Shown here: piece after piece, positions 12,347 to 23,814 of the stretch
How positions within the stretch are numbered: the first letter of the stretch is position 1
Layout of the letters: the number at the start of each line of letters is the position of its first letter
Origin: Acanthococcus lagerstroemiae
Lineage: Eukaryota; Arthropoda; Insecta; Hemiptera; Eriococcidae
Direction of reading: 5' to 3'
Length of the DNA stretch: 64,000 nucleotides
Assembly (NCBI GenBank): GCA_031841125.1
Contig: JAJSSI010000083.1
Span: forward strand, 1 to 64,000
The notes under the pieces: generated by a model
The model's input: only the letters and a program-made list of their open reading frames with translations
Databases searched by the model: none
What the model was told of the DNA's origin: nothing
Translations under genes and position numbers: made by a program

Positions 12347-13696
12347 CCTCCTAGCAGAGATGCCGAACGGGAATGAACGACTCGTTCTTCGTTCCTTCAG
12401 CTAGGGAACGACGCCGTTCCGTTCTTTTTTCGTTCCGGAACGACGGAACGGCCGTTCCCTTATCAGTATTATTCCCCTATCATTTCGCCGTAAGCCTGAT
12501 CGTTTATTTTTATTCGCAAATTGTAAAATTTTAATTTCTAATGAAGGAAATAGAATTTTTCATGCCTTCACCTTAATTCGCTGCAGGTAGAGGTTGCACT
12601 ATTTTTATTTTTATGAAGAAACTACCTGCGAGTAAACTAAATCCACCTTTGTTGTTACCTACAAATTTCAAGATTCAGGTACTCCTCATGTTCCTTAATT
12701 GTCGATTTGAGATCGGTTGTTATCGGCGAAAATTAATGATGATTGGTGTCAAGTCTGTTTCCTTGCCATTCTTGTTGATAGTGAAAACATATTTTTATGA
12801 AATAATATTTCTCTATCTACGCAACATGATAACCAGGGTTGAGATTTTTATGCTTTTGCATATTTTTTGCCATTGCCTCACTGAACACTTACCTTTACGA
12901 ACTGTAAGCTTTGAAGTAAAATGAGCCATATATTCAGAAAAGCATTTTTTGTATATTTTATGGGTAGTTGCTTATTATTTTCGACTATTTTTAAAATTCT
13001 TAGGGCATTTTCTGGCATATTTTCACAAATTTACAGTTTTAAGGACATAAAAATGCATCTTTCACTAGATTTACTCATTCTTTCTCAGGAAATGGCAACT
13101 CTGTCAAAGGAACTTCGAACTTGGTGAACCAAAAGAAAAAGAACAAAGTCGCCTCTTTCTTTCTTCTCTACCATCAAACTTCGTTACAATACTTTTCATT
13201 TTTTATTTCAGTTCAGTACATTATATACTTGATGCAGAGCCTATTTTAGGAGAAATTTGGAACTGCATTGTATATGATTCTGCATACAAAATTTTTCGTC
13301 CTCCTCCTCACGAATAAACTTATAATATTCGACAAACTGAGGCCATGGACCTGCAGTTTCCGACTGTTCGTTGCACTCATCCGTCATTTAATAAACTTTA
13401 AAATGCGAACGAAAAGTATAATTTAAAAAATATGGAAATATTTGCTGATATATATCTACTGAAGTTTTGTTACTCAAATAACTTGAACTGACATGAACCC
13501 CCCTCCCCTCCTCGGAAAGACAATTCGCGCCTATTCTTTATTTATTAGCAATTGACTTTGGGAACGTCGTTCTTCCGCATTTTCGTTCCGGCATGAGCCG
13601 TTCTGAACGTCGTTCCGGAACGACATGTAAACAGAACGGGAACGGAACGAGGAACGAGCCGTTCTTCTCGACTCGTTCGGCATCTCTGCCTCCTAG
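12347..13696. mobile_element. Non-autonomous hAT-type DNA transposon with 8-bp target duplication
   Basis: The element spans 12355-13688 (1,334 bp). It begins CAGAGATGCCGAACG and ends CGTTCGGCATCTCTG, which are inverted repeats of each other. It is flanked by perfect 8-bp duplications cctcctag at 12347-12354 and 13689-13696. A CAGAG terminus with an 8-bp duplication is typical of the hAT superfamily. The subterminal zones (about 12370-12460 and 13560-13680) are packed with copies of a GTTCCGTTC/GGAACGAC motif in both orientations, the usual form of transposase-binding arrays. Internal frames at 12613-12924 and 12921-13127 show no transposase similarity, so it is presumably mobilised in trans. 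Confidence 0.85.
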
Positions 13697-14158
13697 CCAT
13701 GGTCGAAGCTCTACGCTACGCTTTATCTGTTTTTCACGGCGCTGAAGAAGGCTTCAGGCTGAACCACGGCTGGTGAACCCGCCGGATTTGCCGCCGGAGT
13801 TGACATGGCGGATCCAAACGGGACCAGCATAGAAGTATAGTACTGAGTCCCCTGATAACGGCCCACAACGTCCCACTACCCCTTTAGCCCTTAGGTGACG
13901 CGGTAGGGAAATCTTTTTGTTTATTTTCGAATAAATTTTACGAATCCGGGTCGTCCATTGGATTCGATGACACGACACGAATCCAATTCGCAGAAGCGGA
14001 TTCGAATCCATTTTTTCGAATCTGCGAACTGGATTCGAATCTTTTCATAACCTGTTCTTGAACTCGTCCTTCCCCTCCAACTCCAAAATACCCATATATC
14101 GATGTGTATTGCGGGTAGCCAATTATGTTTCTTAACTGGACCCTTCGACCATCCAGTA
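13697..14158. other. Gene-free spacer with a small inverted repeat
   Basis: No gene is supported. At about 13977-14045 an imperfect hairpin pairs AATCCAATTCGCAGA with a later TCTGCGAACTGGATT, and copies of GGATTCGAATC surround it. The sequence cttcgaccatccagtat near 14144-14160 recurs inverted at about 16592-16606, so this may be the left edge of the composite repeat that follows. Confidence 0.35.
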
Positions 14159-14570
14159 TAGGGATTCCACATTCCAAAACTATGCTCTGAAAAGGGGTCA
14201 AATATGCCCTTAATATATTATGCTTTCATTCTCGTCAAATATTCTAAAATATTCCCTAAAAATACTGAAATATGCCAAAATATTCCCGATTAAAGTGATA
14301 ATTAGGGATTCCAAAAATATGCTCTGAAAATGGGTCAAAGATGCGCTTCTAATATATTTTTATTCTCATCAAATATGCTAAAATATTCCCTAAAAATCCT
14401 GAAATATGCCAAAATATTCCTGATTAAAGTGATAATAATGGGTCACTCTCACTATGGGTATCATTTTGAAAGGAAAATCGAGAGATGACAGATATACAAA
14501 ATAAAAAGGTCCTAAAGTTATCGTGCAAAATGTCCTTTTTCATAGGCGAACCCTGGACATATAGTATAAC

Positions 14571-15277
14571 AAGTGAGTATGCTAGTTCCATAGGTAGACT
14601 TCTCCGAATTTAGGGAAATTGAGTTAAGTATCGTTTCGGTTACTGTACAACACTGCCTACAACGTGACGTCATCGATTTTCAAAAAACAACAACAGAAGC
14701 GCTCCAGTATGCAAACGAAAATTGGTTTAGAATCATAGGTAGACTTATCCTATGGAGAAGTCTGGGTCTGACACGATTATTGTTTTGTTTACAAAAATGT
14801 GTTTTTGATAATGAATTATTGTCATCGTGTACTAATGTAAAACAATTAGTAGTCTTTTCTTTTCAATTAGTGCTCAATTTTTTATAACTATATAGCAAAA
14901 ACTGAATCATGTTGCGTTTTCATTTTTTGTGTATTGATAATAAAAATGTCTCATTTTGAAAGGTGATAACAACAAACTGATAATTTCCATTTTATTCCTC
15001 TTTTGCAGCCTTTTACAGCAATAATAAACAAAAATTGATAAGCAATTTCAAAACATCGTGTCAAACCCAGACTTCTCCATCTTTGAACGCCTTTTGAACA
15101 CGAATCGGAGTACTTGAAAAAATTTTCGACCTATATCTTCAATGTGAGCACAAAAAATGATCCATCGCACCTATATCCAACCATTAAGCCCGAACATTAG
15201 CTGAGAAACAGTTTTTTGCGTTTTCTGGAAAACTAGGTTTTTGGAGAAGTCTACCTATGGAACTAGCATACTCAAGT
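14571..15277. mobile_element. 699-bp MITE inserted in the TAGGGATTCC element
   Basis: The insertion runs 14575-15273. It opens GAGTATGCTAGTTCCATAGG and closes with the exact inverse. The arms are at least 31 bp (through GTAGACTTCTCC). AAGT is duplicated at 14571-14574 and 15274-15277. The neighbouring sister copy near 15925 lacks the insertion and so serves as a related empty site. A second internal inverted pair, AGAAGTCTGGG at about 14757 and CCCAGACTTCT at about 15067, suggests an older element inside. No open frame of note. Confidence 0.75.
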
Positions 15278-15628
15278 AGTGTTCTACATAAGCGGAAAAC
15301 TTTGCGGAAAAAATTTTTTGGTTTACAAAAAAGTTGCAGTTGTAGCAGTTTTGTTGTCTTAGAAGATAAAAATAGTGCAATATTGAAAAAAAATGGAAAA
15401 TATTCCGCAAAAATTGTGAAAATTGACCAAACATGCTTGAATATGCTCTAAAAAAGCAGAAAATATTATGCTAAAAGATGCTTTTACACCCAAAATATGG
15501 CAAAATATGCTCTATCAAGTGTGGCTCATTCTTCTTGAAATTCTATGAATCATAAAAATAACATGGATATTCCCTATCTACTTCAACAGAAAAAAACATG
15601 CAAAAGCAGATTTTCGGAATCCCTAGTG

Positions 15629-15806
15629 ATTCGGACTTCCCAAGATTCAACAGAACCTTATCAACGTTAGGATTACATGAGGTGCTAGGCATTGTTTACG
15701 TACAGTGTATCCTAACGTTGATAAGAATTCTCAGGCACTATTTCCTGAAGTGCGGAAAGGGAGGAAGGCCCGATGCCAGCGCGCCACCAGTCTGGGAAGT
15801 CTGAAT
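15629..15806. repeat. Small inverted-repeat insert between the two element copies
   Basis: ATTCGGACTTCCCA at 15629-15642 is the inverse, with one mismatch, of TGGGAAGTCTGAAT at 15793-15806. An inner pair TTATCAACGTTAGGAT and ATCCTAACGTTGATAA lies near 15658 and 15707. The whole stretch could fold as a stem with a branched loop. It separates the two related copies described above. No coding capacity. Confidence 0.55.
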
Positions 15807-16511
15807 AATAAATAGGTCAATATGGGTATCATTTTGAAAGGAAATCGAGAAATGAAAGATATACAAAAGAAAAAGGTCCTGAAGTTATCTGGCAAAAAGT
15901 CCTTTTTCATAGGCGAACACTGAATATATTTAACAGTGTTCTACATAGGCGGAAAACTTTGCGAAAATTTTTTTTTTGGTTTGCAAAAAAGTTGCAGTTG
16001 TAGCAGATTTATTTTCATAGGAGACAAAAATAGCGCAATATTGAAAAAAATTGAAAATATTCCGCAAAAATTGTGAAAATTGACCAAATATTCTTGAATA
16101 TGCTCTAAAAAAGCAGAAAATATGCTAAAAGATGCTTTTACACCCAAAATATGGCAAAATATGGTCGATCAAGTGTGACTCATTCTTCTCGAAATTCTAT
16201 GAATCACAAAAATAACATGGATATTCCCTATCTACTTCAACAGAAAAAAACATGCAAACGCATATTTTTGGAATCCCTAATGCAGTATATGGACTAGCGA
16301 TGCTACGTATTTCGCACACCATGGGCGGATAAACGCAACATCACATATCTCAACGTAATATTTAAATGTGTGCGCTCTCGTTGAATGCAGTGGTGCGACG
16401 CGACGGTGCGTGTTTCGCTGTCACCTGTAATGTGTCGAGTAATTGCCTACTCAACGCCCGGGTTTCTTCGTATTTCTATTACACTGCGCTTACGGCGCTT
16501 CGCTAGTCCAT

Positions 16512-16592
16512 ATGAGGAGTTATCTGTCAAAAGGGCGTCCGTTCAGTGTATTTCTTATGGAACGGACGCCCTTTTGACAGATAGCTCTTCAT
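16512..16592. repeat. Snap-back hairpin element, copy 1
   Basis: Two 33-nt arms (16512-16544 and 16560-16592) are inverse copies with about two mismatches, built around CTGTCAAAAGGGCGTCCGTT. They are joined by a 15-nt loop AGTGTATTTCTTATG. A relative of the same hairpin with the same loop is at 21283-21367. Confidence 0.85.
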
Positions 16593-16616
16593 ACTGGATG
16601 GTCGAAGACTGGACCA

Positions 16617-16802
16617 AACTTAAGTAGGGCTCTATAGTTTCACATAGGTATGCTAGGCCGCCATTTTGGTTCGGGTTTTGTTGTTACCAGCTCATTAAAT
16701 ACACAGCGACGCGCGGTATCATTCGCTCTAGAAGTTTTCAAAAAGCTGAACCAAAATGGCGGCTTAGTATACCCATGTGGAACTACAGAGCCTCAACTTA
16801 AG
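16617..16802. mobile_element. 170-bp MITE with 8-bp target duplication
   Basis: The element 16625-16794 has inverted ends of about 47 bp, beginning GGGCTCTATAGTTTCACA and including GCCGCCATTTTGGTTC. It is flanked by aacttaag at 16617-16624 and 16795-16802. No coding capacity. The 8-bp duplication fits hAT- or P-type insertion, but the family is not assigned. Confidence 0.8.
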
Positions 16803-16807
16803 CAGCA

Positions 16808-16936
16808 GTAGGACTCTATAGTTTCACCTGGGTACACTAAGACGCCATTTTGGTTCATACTGCGCCCGTGGATGCCGAATCCGACTATGCGGAGCGTACC
16901 GCGTAGTCAATTCAGCATCGACGGGCGCAGTATGGG
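16808..16936. repeat. Solo MITE end fused to a GC-rich palindrome
   Basis: 16808-16854 is a third copy of the MITE end (GGACTCTATAGTTTCACC to CGCCATTTTGGTTC) without its partner. It runs directly into a palindrome whose arms (about 16857-16894 and 16900-16937) read CATACTGCGCCCGTGGATGC and its inverse, with a six-base loop. This looks like a second insertion or a rearranged end. Confidence 0.6.
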
Positions 16937-16937
16937 C

Positions 16938-18600
16938 TACGCCTAATAGCGTCGACAACTCATGACGTCAAGAACGTAGAAATGTCACAGATCAATAAAT
17001 AAACATAGACAATTTTAGGATCGTTGAAATATTGAAACGTTCGTGAAATCATGTGAAACGCTTGATCTTCAGTGATTCCTAGCAAGATTCCCAAGCCGGA
17101 CTGATAAAATTGGTGCACTGATATCATCGTGAACACAAATGCATGATTTATTATTATTCCCGTTGCATTGCTGATAGTTTTTGATTATTTATTCATCTTT
17201 GCATTTTGTTTCGTAATCGGTATTCAATTGCTTACCAGCTGTAGAATTGTTCCGTAGGTAAAGTTAATTGGAATTATAAAATTCTACTCATTATTTATGT
17301 TTTCCTAAATACACTGCCGGTACAGAAACGGTTGAAGAAAGGGGTGTTGATATACAAGGTACTATCTACAGCAGTATTAGTTCGCAGCAGAAATTTGTTA
17401 GTATGAGATTTTTTAGGAATTATGTAATTTGAACTCTTGTTCATTATATACTCGTATTAATCCCTTATCTGCATTTTTAAAGTGGACCCGATGCAAAGTG
17501 GAAAAAGCCAAAGGAATGCATACCAACTCACCGCAAAATACTAGTAACATCACAGGATTGCCCGAAAATTGATACACAGAAGGCATGGAAGGGAGAGCCA
17601 TTAAGAGAGCATAATGGGCTTCTCTTTAGTAGCTGAAATTCTAACATCATATTATACTGTCTCAGTGCCCAAACATACACGCAATCAAGAAAGTAAAAAG
17701 GTATAACTTGAAGCATTTCCTTGTTGGTAGTTATATTGTTTTTGAGCCGTTGCTGATGGGTACTGATTATTGACTTTGAATGGGTGCTGATTACTTCTAC
17801 AAAGTAGTTTTTGCATTTTAGACATACTGAATTCGACACTAATCACATCATGTCTCTGTTAACATCTGCTCTCTGTAATTTTTCTTGCAAAGAGACGTCA
17901 GATATCATGTAATCTGGAAAGTATGGTGCTATGAACTAGTATCATTTCACTCATGATAACTTATTACTCACCTGCTTTAGTGATATATTAATTTCTATAG
18001 AAGTATTTTCAGCTCCTTTGAAACTGAACCTTTGAATTCTTCTTAGGTTCACCTACATTTGAAAGTGATTGTTAGCGCTGTGGTATGTTGACTTCCCGAA
18101 AGATCTGTGGGATATTGGGTTACTTGTCTTCAAGTTTCCATTTCGCTCCTTGCGTAATTCCTCGCTCGAACGTTTATCCTCATTAAAAAGTACCTTAACC
18201 TCCCTTTCCTTAAAGCACCTTCTGGTACCGGCGGGAGCCGTATGGGTACCAACTGGGACCAAGAGGTCTCCTCTTTTTCTCTCGTTTTCATATCTTTTCT
18301 TGTCTTTTCGTTATCATGTTAGATTACTTGTTCTATGTCATGTCATGTCCTATATACGCAAGGGAAGGGAAATATGAAGACGAGTCCAACTAATTTTCAC
18401 CAGTGGAGTTAGTTGGCGTATGCTCTTCTTTGAAGCTCGAGTTCGCTTCTTTTGTGATCAAATATTTCGGACTTGACTTTCTCTGATACAAGCACATGGT
18501 TGCTATCACATGCCACGTAGTCAATTTTGGCCTTAAATTCTCAAAAACGTACCGGAGTGCCGGCATTGCCTTTGGATAAAATTTTAAATCAAAAATCCAG
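16938..18600. other. Gene-free region
   Basis: AT-rich sequence with no supported gene, RNA or element boundary. Short open frames at 17413-17839 and 18053-18377 overlap on opposite strands or show no domain. Confidence 0.35.
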
Positions 18601-18606
18601 TGTGAC

Positions 18607-19002
18607 TTGGTCTTTCAAATTGACCATTTTTGGGAAATTTTCGAAAATTCTGATACGGTTATTATGTCAAGGTTACTCCTGTGTTGGTATGCCGATGACT
18701 CTGTCCTGTTTAAATGCAGCAGTGCGTCGAGGTGCATCAGGATCCTGCTATATCAGATCAGTTTCGCAGTGATTCAGTGGGATATTGAAATTGTTCGCCT
18801 CAGATATGACGGTCATAAGATGTATTCTGTACTTACACGAGAAATCATCCTCGTGTTAATGAAGGCAAGTCAAAAATACTCGCGTATTCTCTGTTCTGGG
18901 TGGTGCCTGTCTTTCTTTCACCAGGTATTCAACGGAAGAGGGAGTTACCTCAACGAAAAATCGCTCCATCCTGAAGCTCTGCGGCACTTTCGCACTCCCT
19001 GA
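18607..19002 (+). pseudogene. Possible reverse-transcriptase relic (YADD box)
   Basis: A 131-codon frame contains LLLCWYADDSVLFKC, matching the catalytic YADD box of reverse transcriptases. Upstream and downstream RT motifs are not clearly present in the same frame, and the rest reads poorly. If genuine, it is a fragment of a non-LTR element and possibly part of the same relic as 19690-19830. Chance resemblance cannot be excluded. Confidence 0.3.
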
Positions 19003-19689
19003 GTTCTCAATATTCCAGTGAGCTAGCCAAGACTCATCAGACCCTGTTCTGATTTTTTTGTGTGCCCTATTCTAGTGCCCTGCTCAGGTGCTTCAATACC
19101 ACAGAGCAGTGGCAGTTCCTATCATGAAGTATCCTAGGAAAGCCAGAGAAACCAGAAAACTATATCAATCAGTGGAATTACTCATTTTTCTTGCTTTGAC
19201 GGTATTTATATATAATGTTACAGATTGAACATATAGAAGTTACTGTATTTTAGACATTCTGCGCTGTATTTCGCCTATGCTTATGGTTCTTCAAGTGAGT
19301 TTTACATAGAAGAATTTAAGTAAATTTATTCAGAATGCCGAATCTGTTTAATGAGACCTCACCGAGGCTAGAGACAGCAGTTCTGATTTATATGAGTAGT
19401 GAAAAAGTGAAATGACAAATTTTAAACCTTTAGCTGTATTGTTTGTCTATTCATAAGTGTTTGAAATTTTGGTTACAGAGTGTATCCTGTTATTCCTGCT
19501 TAAAAATAACATTTTTGGTATGGATATTAACCAGCTTATTAAATTGGTATTTTGATAAACCAGATTGAAGAAATAACAGAAAACTGACTTACAAAATTGA
19601 GTAATGACTGCCCTGTATCTGTCAATGATACCCTGCTACTAAATTGGAAAATCATGGATTCATGGGTCTCATTAGTGGTTTTCACAGGA

Positions 19690-19830
19690 GAGTACTAGAC
19701 CCTTTTTAGTTTTTTTTTTAAATGTACGTTAATGACATAGTAACAAACGACCAGGGGGGCTGTTTCCACCTTTTCTGATGACATGGCTACCATTTACAGT
19801 GCAGAGGTTAGGGGATAGCTGATAGAAAAT
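19690..19830 (+). pseudogene. LINE reverse-transcriptase relic
   Basis: Broken plus-strand frames read RVLDPF, then MYVNDIVTN, then TFSDDMATIYSAE. They resemble, in order and spacing, the 'GSVLGPLLF..YVNDI' and 'FADD' blocks of non-LTR reverse transcriptases. Stops and frame changes lie between them. It is a dead fragment. Confidence 0.4.
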
Positions 19831-21282
19831 ATAAACTTCGATACGCTAATTTCAATGCTGTCATCAAATAAATCAAGGAAATGAGTCGACAGGTGAATAA
19901 TGCAACAACAGAAGGCAGTTTAAAGCTGATGTACAGGATTCAAATGGAGAAGAATATGTCGTAATCAAATTTATTGTTATTATGACTTTCATTTAATGCG
20001 AACATCCAGCCAATTAATTTGATGATTATTATTGTCAGCGGTCTAGCAGTAGCCACTTTGTGGAAGAAATCAGCAAGAAGTTATTCTTAAGTTTACTCAA
20101 GTCACAGAAACCTAATTTCAGTTTTGTTTTAAGGACTGTTCATCACTACAACAGATGCCATTAAATAATCGACTACCGGAAATATGAAGAACATGGGGAT
20201 TGCTAGTTTCGCCAGCCTGTCCCCTCCATTTTGCCTTTTTAGCGCCTAAAAAAAAGCCTAACACTTTCTTGAATGGTTCCATCTTATGTACAACTGAGAG
20301 TAGAAAATTTTTTTACTGCACTACTTTCTTTTTTTGACCCCACTTTTTAAAATAAGCGATAAACCACTTCTGTTGAAAGTTCCTGTCCCTTACCACATTT
20401 ACCCGGATGGGTGGTGTGTTTAAATTTCAGTATGTGACTCAAGGAGTCATTCTTCACATATTTTGTAAAAATTGGATTCCCAAGAATATTTTTGAGTTGG
20501 ACCCAAAATTGAGCTAAAATGACTGGGCAAGGAGAACTGAGGATGAATATGGTTACTTTGATGAGGGTGCCAAGGTGAAAGAGACCTAAAAGAATCTTAT
20601 TAATGTGAATTTTGAATTGTAGGGTACGTGCTAGTTTTTCCGCAATGATGGATGTCCTACTTAGCGATGGTTTGCTGGAATTCAATTTAACGTACGTGAC
20701 GCGGAGGCAATTTTTTCAGTTCTCTTTTATTTTTATTTTTTCCTATCTGTACCAATGTTTTTGTGCCTTTGATTTCAGTGTGTTGATGTCTAGTTTTTTT
20801 ATTAGTTTTTGAAATTTTAATTTATTACTTTTTATTTATTTATTACTTTAACTATTTGTGTATCCCCTCTCACGCTGTACATGTACATAGTTGGAGAGGG
20901 AAGTTACAATTGAAAGTAGTATTATTTATATTTTTATTCTCAATAAATTTATTTTCTTCGAGTGCTTATTTTACTTGTTATGTATTACTTTCTGATGAAT
21001 TCCGTAAATCTCAGATTTCTCAGAAGTTTTTCATTGATATTTTATTCGCCTGCTCTCCTAAGACATTGATTTAGAAACTTCTTCCAGTAAACAGTTGGGT
21101 AGATATGGGGATAGTTGATCGATCATCATGACTGAAGGTGTTCTAGAACCAACTTGGTGAAGTTTTATACCAAACTTGCAGCACCTATTACATCCTATTG
21201 AACAACCAACAGATTGAATCAATCACCATGAGACTGAAGCCGACTATATTTTATACTGACAATAAGATTCAAACTAAAGACA
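19831..21282. other. Gene-free region
   Basis: No gene is supported. A 112-codon minus-strand frame at 20347-20685 has no recognised domain and sits in low-complexity AT-rich sequence. Confidence 0.3.
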
Positions 21283-21367
21283 AATTGAGGACGTATCTGT
21301 AAAAAGGGCGTTCGATCAATGTATTTCTTATGGAACGGACGCCCTTTTTACAGATACGTCCTCAATT
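21283..21367. repeat. Snap-back hairpin element, copy 2
   Basis: Arms 21283-21314 and 21336-21367 are inverse copies with one mismatch (GAGGACGTATCTGTAAAAAG at the outer part). The interior TGTATTTCTTATGGAAC is the same as in the copy at 16512-16592. Arms and loop therefore belong to one family. Confidence 0.85.
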
Positions 21368-23800
21368 TTAAAATATGATAATGATCTATCTTGAAGAACT
21401 GTACTATATATAATTTGGTACCACAAAAAACGACTTGGAAATTTCCAAAAATACCTTGAAAATTATTATCATCGGCGCATAGAGAAATGGTGAAAATACA
21501 AAATAGATATAACGCCTACTGTTAATTAGACCAAAGCTTTTATTCAGTTATTCGTAAGTTTTTGATGCAAGTGCTGAAGAACCAAGAGAATGTCCATAGT
21601 CTTATTCAACATTATAACTGGAATGTACCCAGGACTGAAACAGCGATTATTTATCTGGAGACGATGGGATTTAGAATTGAAGAGCTCTGTCGATAGGATG
21701 GACTAAAACTGATTTTGCCACTATTCCGAATTTCAGACCGAAATCAGCTAGGTACCGAGCTTTTTCATATGAAGAAGACGGAAATGCAAAATTGAAACAG
21801 GAGCTGGAGTTCACATGGAATGAGGCATAGAAAGATTTAAGAATTCCAAACTTTTGAAGGAATGCATACAGTCACACAATTTTTATCTCCTAGGTACGTT
21901 CTTTTGCCCAATTTTTCAGCAATATAAAACTTATTTACAATTTTGATTTCGTTCCCGTAGCATGAAGGTGGTTAAAATCAATAAGAGTCGTCACTGTTCT
22001 GGGCGGTAGCCTACACCTGGGTTTTAGTTTTGCATATTACGTAGAATAGAATAGAGAAACAAAATTAAGGTATTCTACGTCGCTTGTCATAAATTTTTAC
22101 TGCCGACAGTTCTTCAAATAAGTACTTAATCTAGTTTCGTGATAACCTTTACCATACGTTGTTTAAATCAGGCAGCGTCAAATGTTTTGTTATGTTCCGT
22201 TTGCCGTGACATTAGAAAGGTTTTGCCTTACAAAGTAGCTTCCTGCAACTTCTTAATCAGATTAGTTAAAATGTTGTATAACTAATCGTTTTAGGATAAG
22301 ACGTAGCACATTCATTTAGACGCGAACTGCAGACTACGGTACTTTTAGAAATAAGCAATAATTTTGTAAGGGTGGCTTCGTGATCTACGGATCTTATGTA
22401 TGTACCTCGAAAATTAAATAATAGATGTTTGAGTCTACTAAACATTGGGGCGGCTAATTTTTAAAAATTTTCAATTGACCGCTTCATATTCTCGCAAGTC
22501 TCTTGAAATGTAAAGAATTCATTAATTTCAATGTAACTAGTAAGCATCTAGTAAGTTACGTGATTTCTGGTCAAAATTAATAAAACAATGCGATAAATCA
22601 TACGAATAGTCAAACCACTGTAGTGATTGTAATGCTGAGAAACATTTACGAGCTGTAAAAGAGTTCATTTGGTATAATGAGGAGACTAAAAATGAAAAAA
22701 GAAAATGATCGATTCTGACTCGGAATAGTTTACAAAATTACTACTTCAACCTTTAAAATTAATACAACTATGAAAAGTACACCGATCCCCAGTTATAATT
22801 AAGAATAATATTCGTAACTCTTGTAAAAGAGAAGCTGCGTGAAAATTCCTGCGATGGATCAAAAGGTGAATTTTTTCACAGAAAATCATAACGTAGATCA
22901 AGGCGACTTCATTGATGTGAGAGACATATATAGAGGCACTCTCTGAAAAAATTCCTGGCTACAGGCCTGCACCGAGGAGGGTCGTTCGTGTTCTATATAC
23001 ACGCACTGCCTCTGAGGGAGTACATAAACATGGAGCAGTATCCTCCAACATTTCGTATTTCCGAAGATGTGCCATAATGCGCATGATGATATTTTTATAA
23101 ATATGAATTATGGGAAAATAAAGTAAAAAATTTAAGAATGCCACCACTTTTGTGTCTAAATTTCGGAGTTTGAAGCCGTAGAACTGGCTGAATCGGGAAG
23201 ACAAAGTGAAATTCGGATTCACTGGTCCCGAAAAACACCTTTTTAGATGGTATGATAGGTCATAACACTTCCATTTTAGATACATTCTTTCCAGTTTTAG
23301 GCCACCCTGCCCCACCCCCCTCATTGATGAATTTCGAAATTTCTTTTTCGGGTTCCAATTTTTGGGGAAGAGTCATTTCCAATAAGGTGCATAAAGACAT
23401 TGTATCCGTGAAAATAAAAAACATGTACAAATAACCCATTCCGCCCAAATTATTGAATTTTCTGCCTTTTTTTTTTTTTTTTTTTTCCCGTCAAAAAGTA
23501 CTTTTATTGTTTGTTCAACGGGGCTTAGGTTGACCTATGGGCAGCCGTTACATCTGTTTTTGAGCTGTACCCGTAGGTCACCTGTTATGAATAACATTAA
23601 ACAAGTATACACATATACATTACTAAGATACGAGTGTAAGCTTATAATAATTGTTTCTGTTTATGGATGGATAAAATTAGAAAAATAATGCAGTGTTCGA
23701 AATTAGCGACATGAAAAATCCCCATTTTGATAGTTCGTTTAGCCATCGAATGTAGCGGTTGTTCTGGAATTTTTTTTATTTCGTACTACGTAAAATTGAA
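21368..23800. other. Gene-free region
   Basis: AT-rich sequence without a supported gene. A T run of about 24 lies at 23468-23487. A short inverted pair TTGACCTATGGG / CCCGTAGGTCA flanks about 23529-23580. Confidence 0.35.
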
Positions 23801-23814
23801 ACAGGATGAAGAAG

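Larger units (their letters stand above)
14159..16279. mobile_element. Nested inverted-repeat elements with TAGGGATTCC ends
   Basis: TAGGGATTCC occurs at 14159 and 14303, and its inverse GGAATCCCTA at 15616-15625 and 16270-16279, giving an inner and an outer pair. The left 14161-14303 segment is a diverged tandem copy of the segment starting at 14305. The right body (about 15815-16279) is a second copy of the inner body (about 14445-15625), about 90% alike by eye, but without the insertion at 14575. No coding capacity is seen. Behaviour is that of a non-autonomous DNA element that inserted next to or into its own kind. The superfamily is not assigned. Confidence 0.6.

Noticed and set aside
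12613..13127. Open frames inside the hAT element
   Set aside because: Hydrophobic, low-complexity text with no hAT dimerisation or DDE motif. The element is better called non-autonomous.
13970..14045. tRNA gene suggested by GGATTCGAATCC
   Set aside because: The B-box-like word is part of a small inverted repeat. No A box or cloverleaf can be drawn.
22959..23448. Opposing frames around 23.0-23.4 kb
   Set aside because: Frames on both strands overlap, with no recognisable domain or splice-consistent neighbours.
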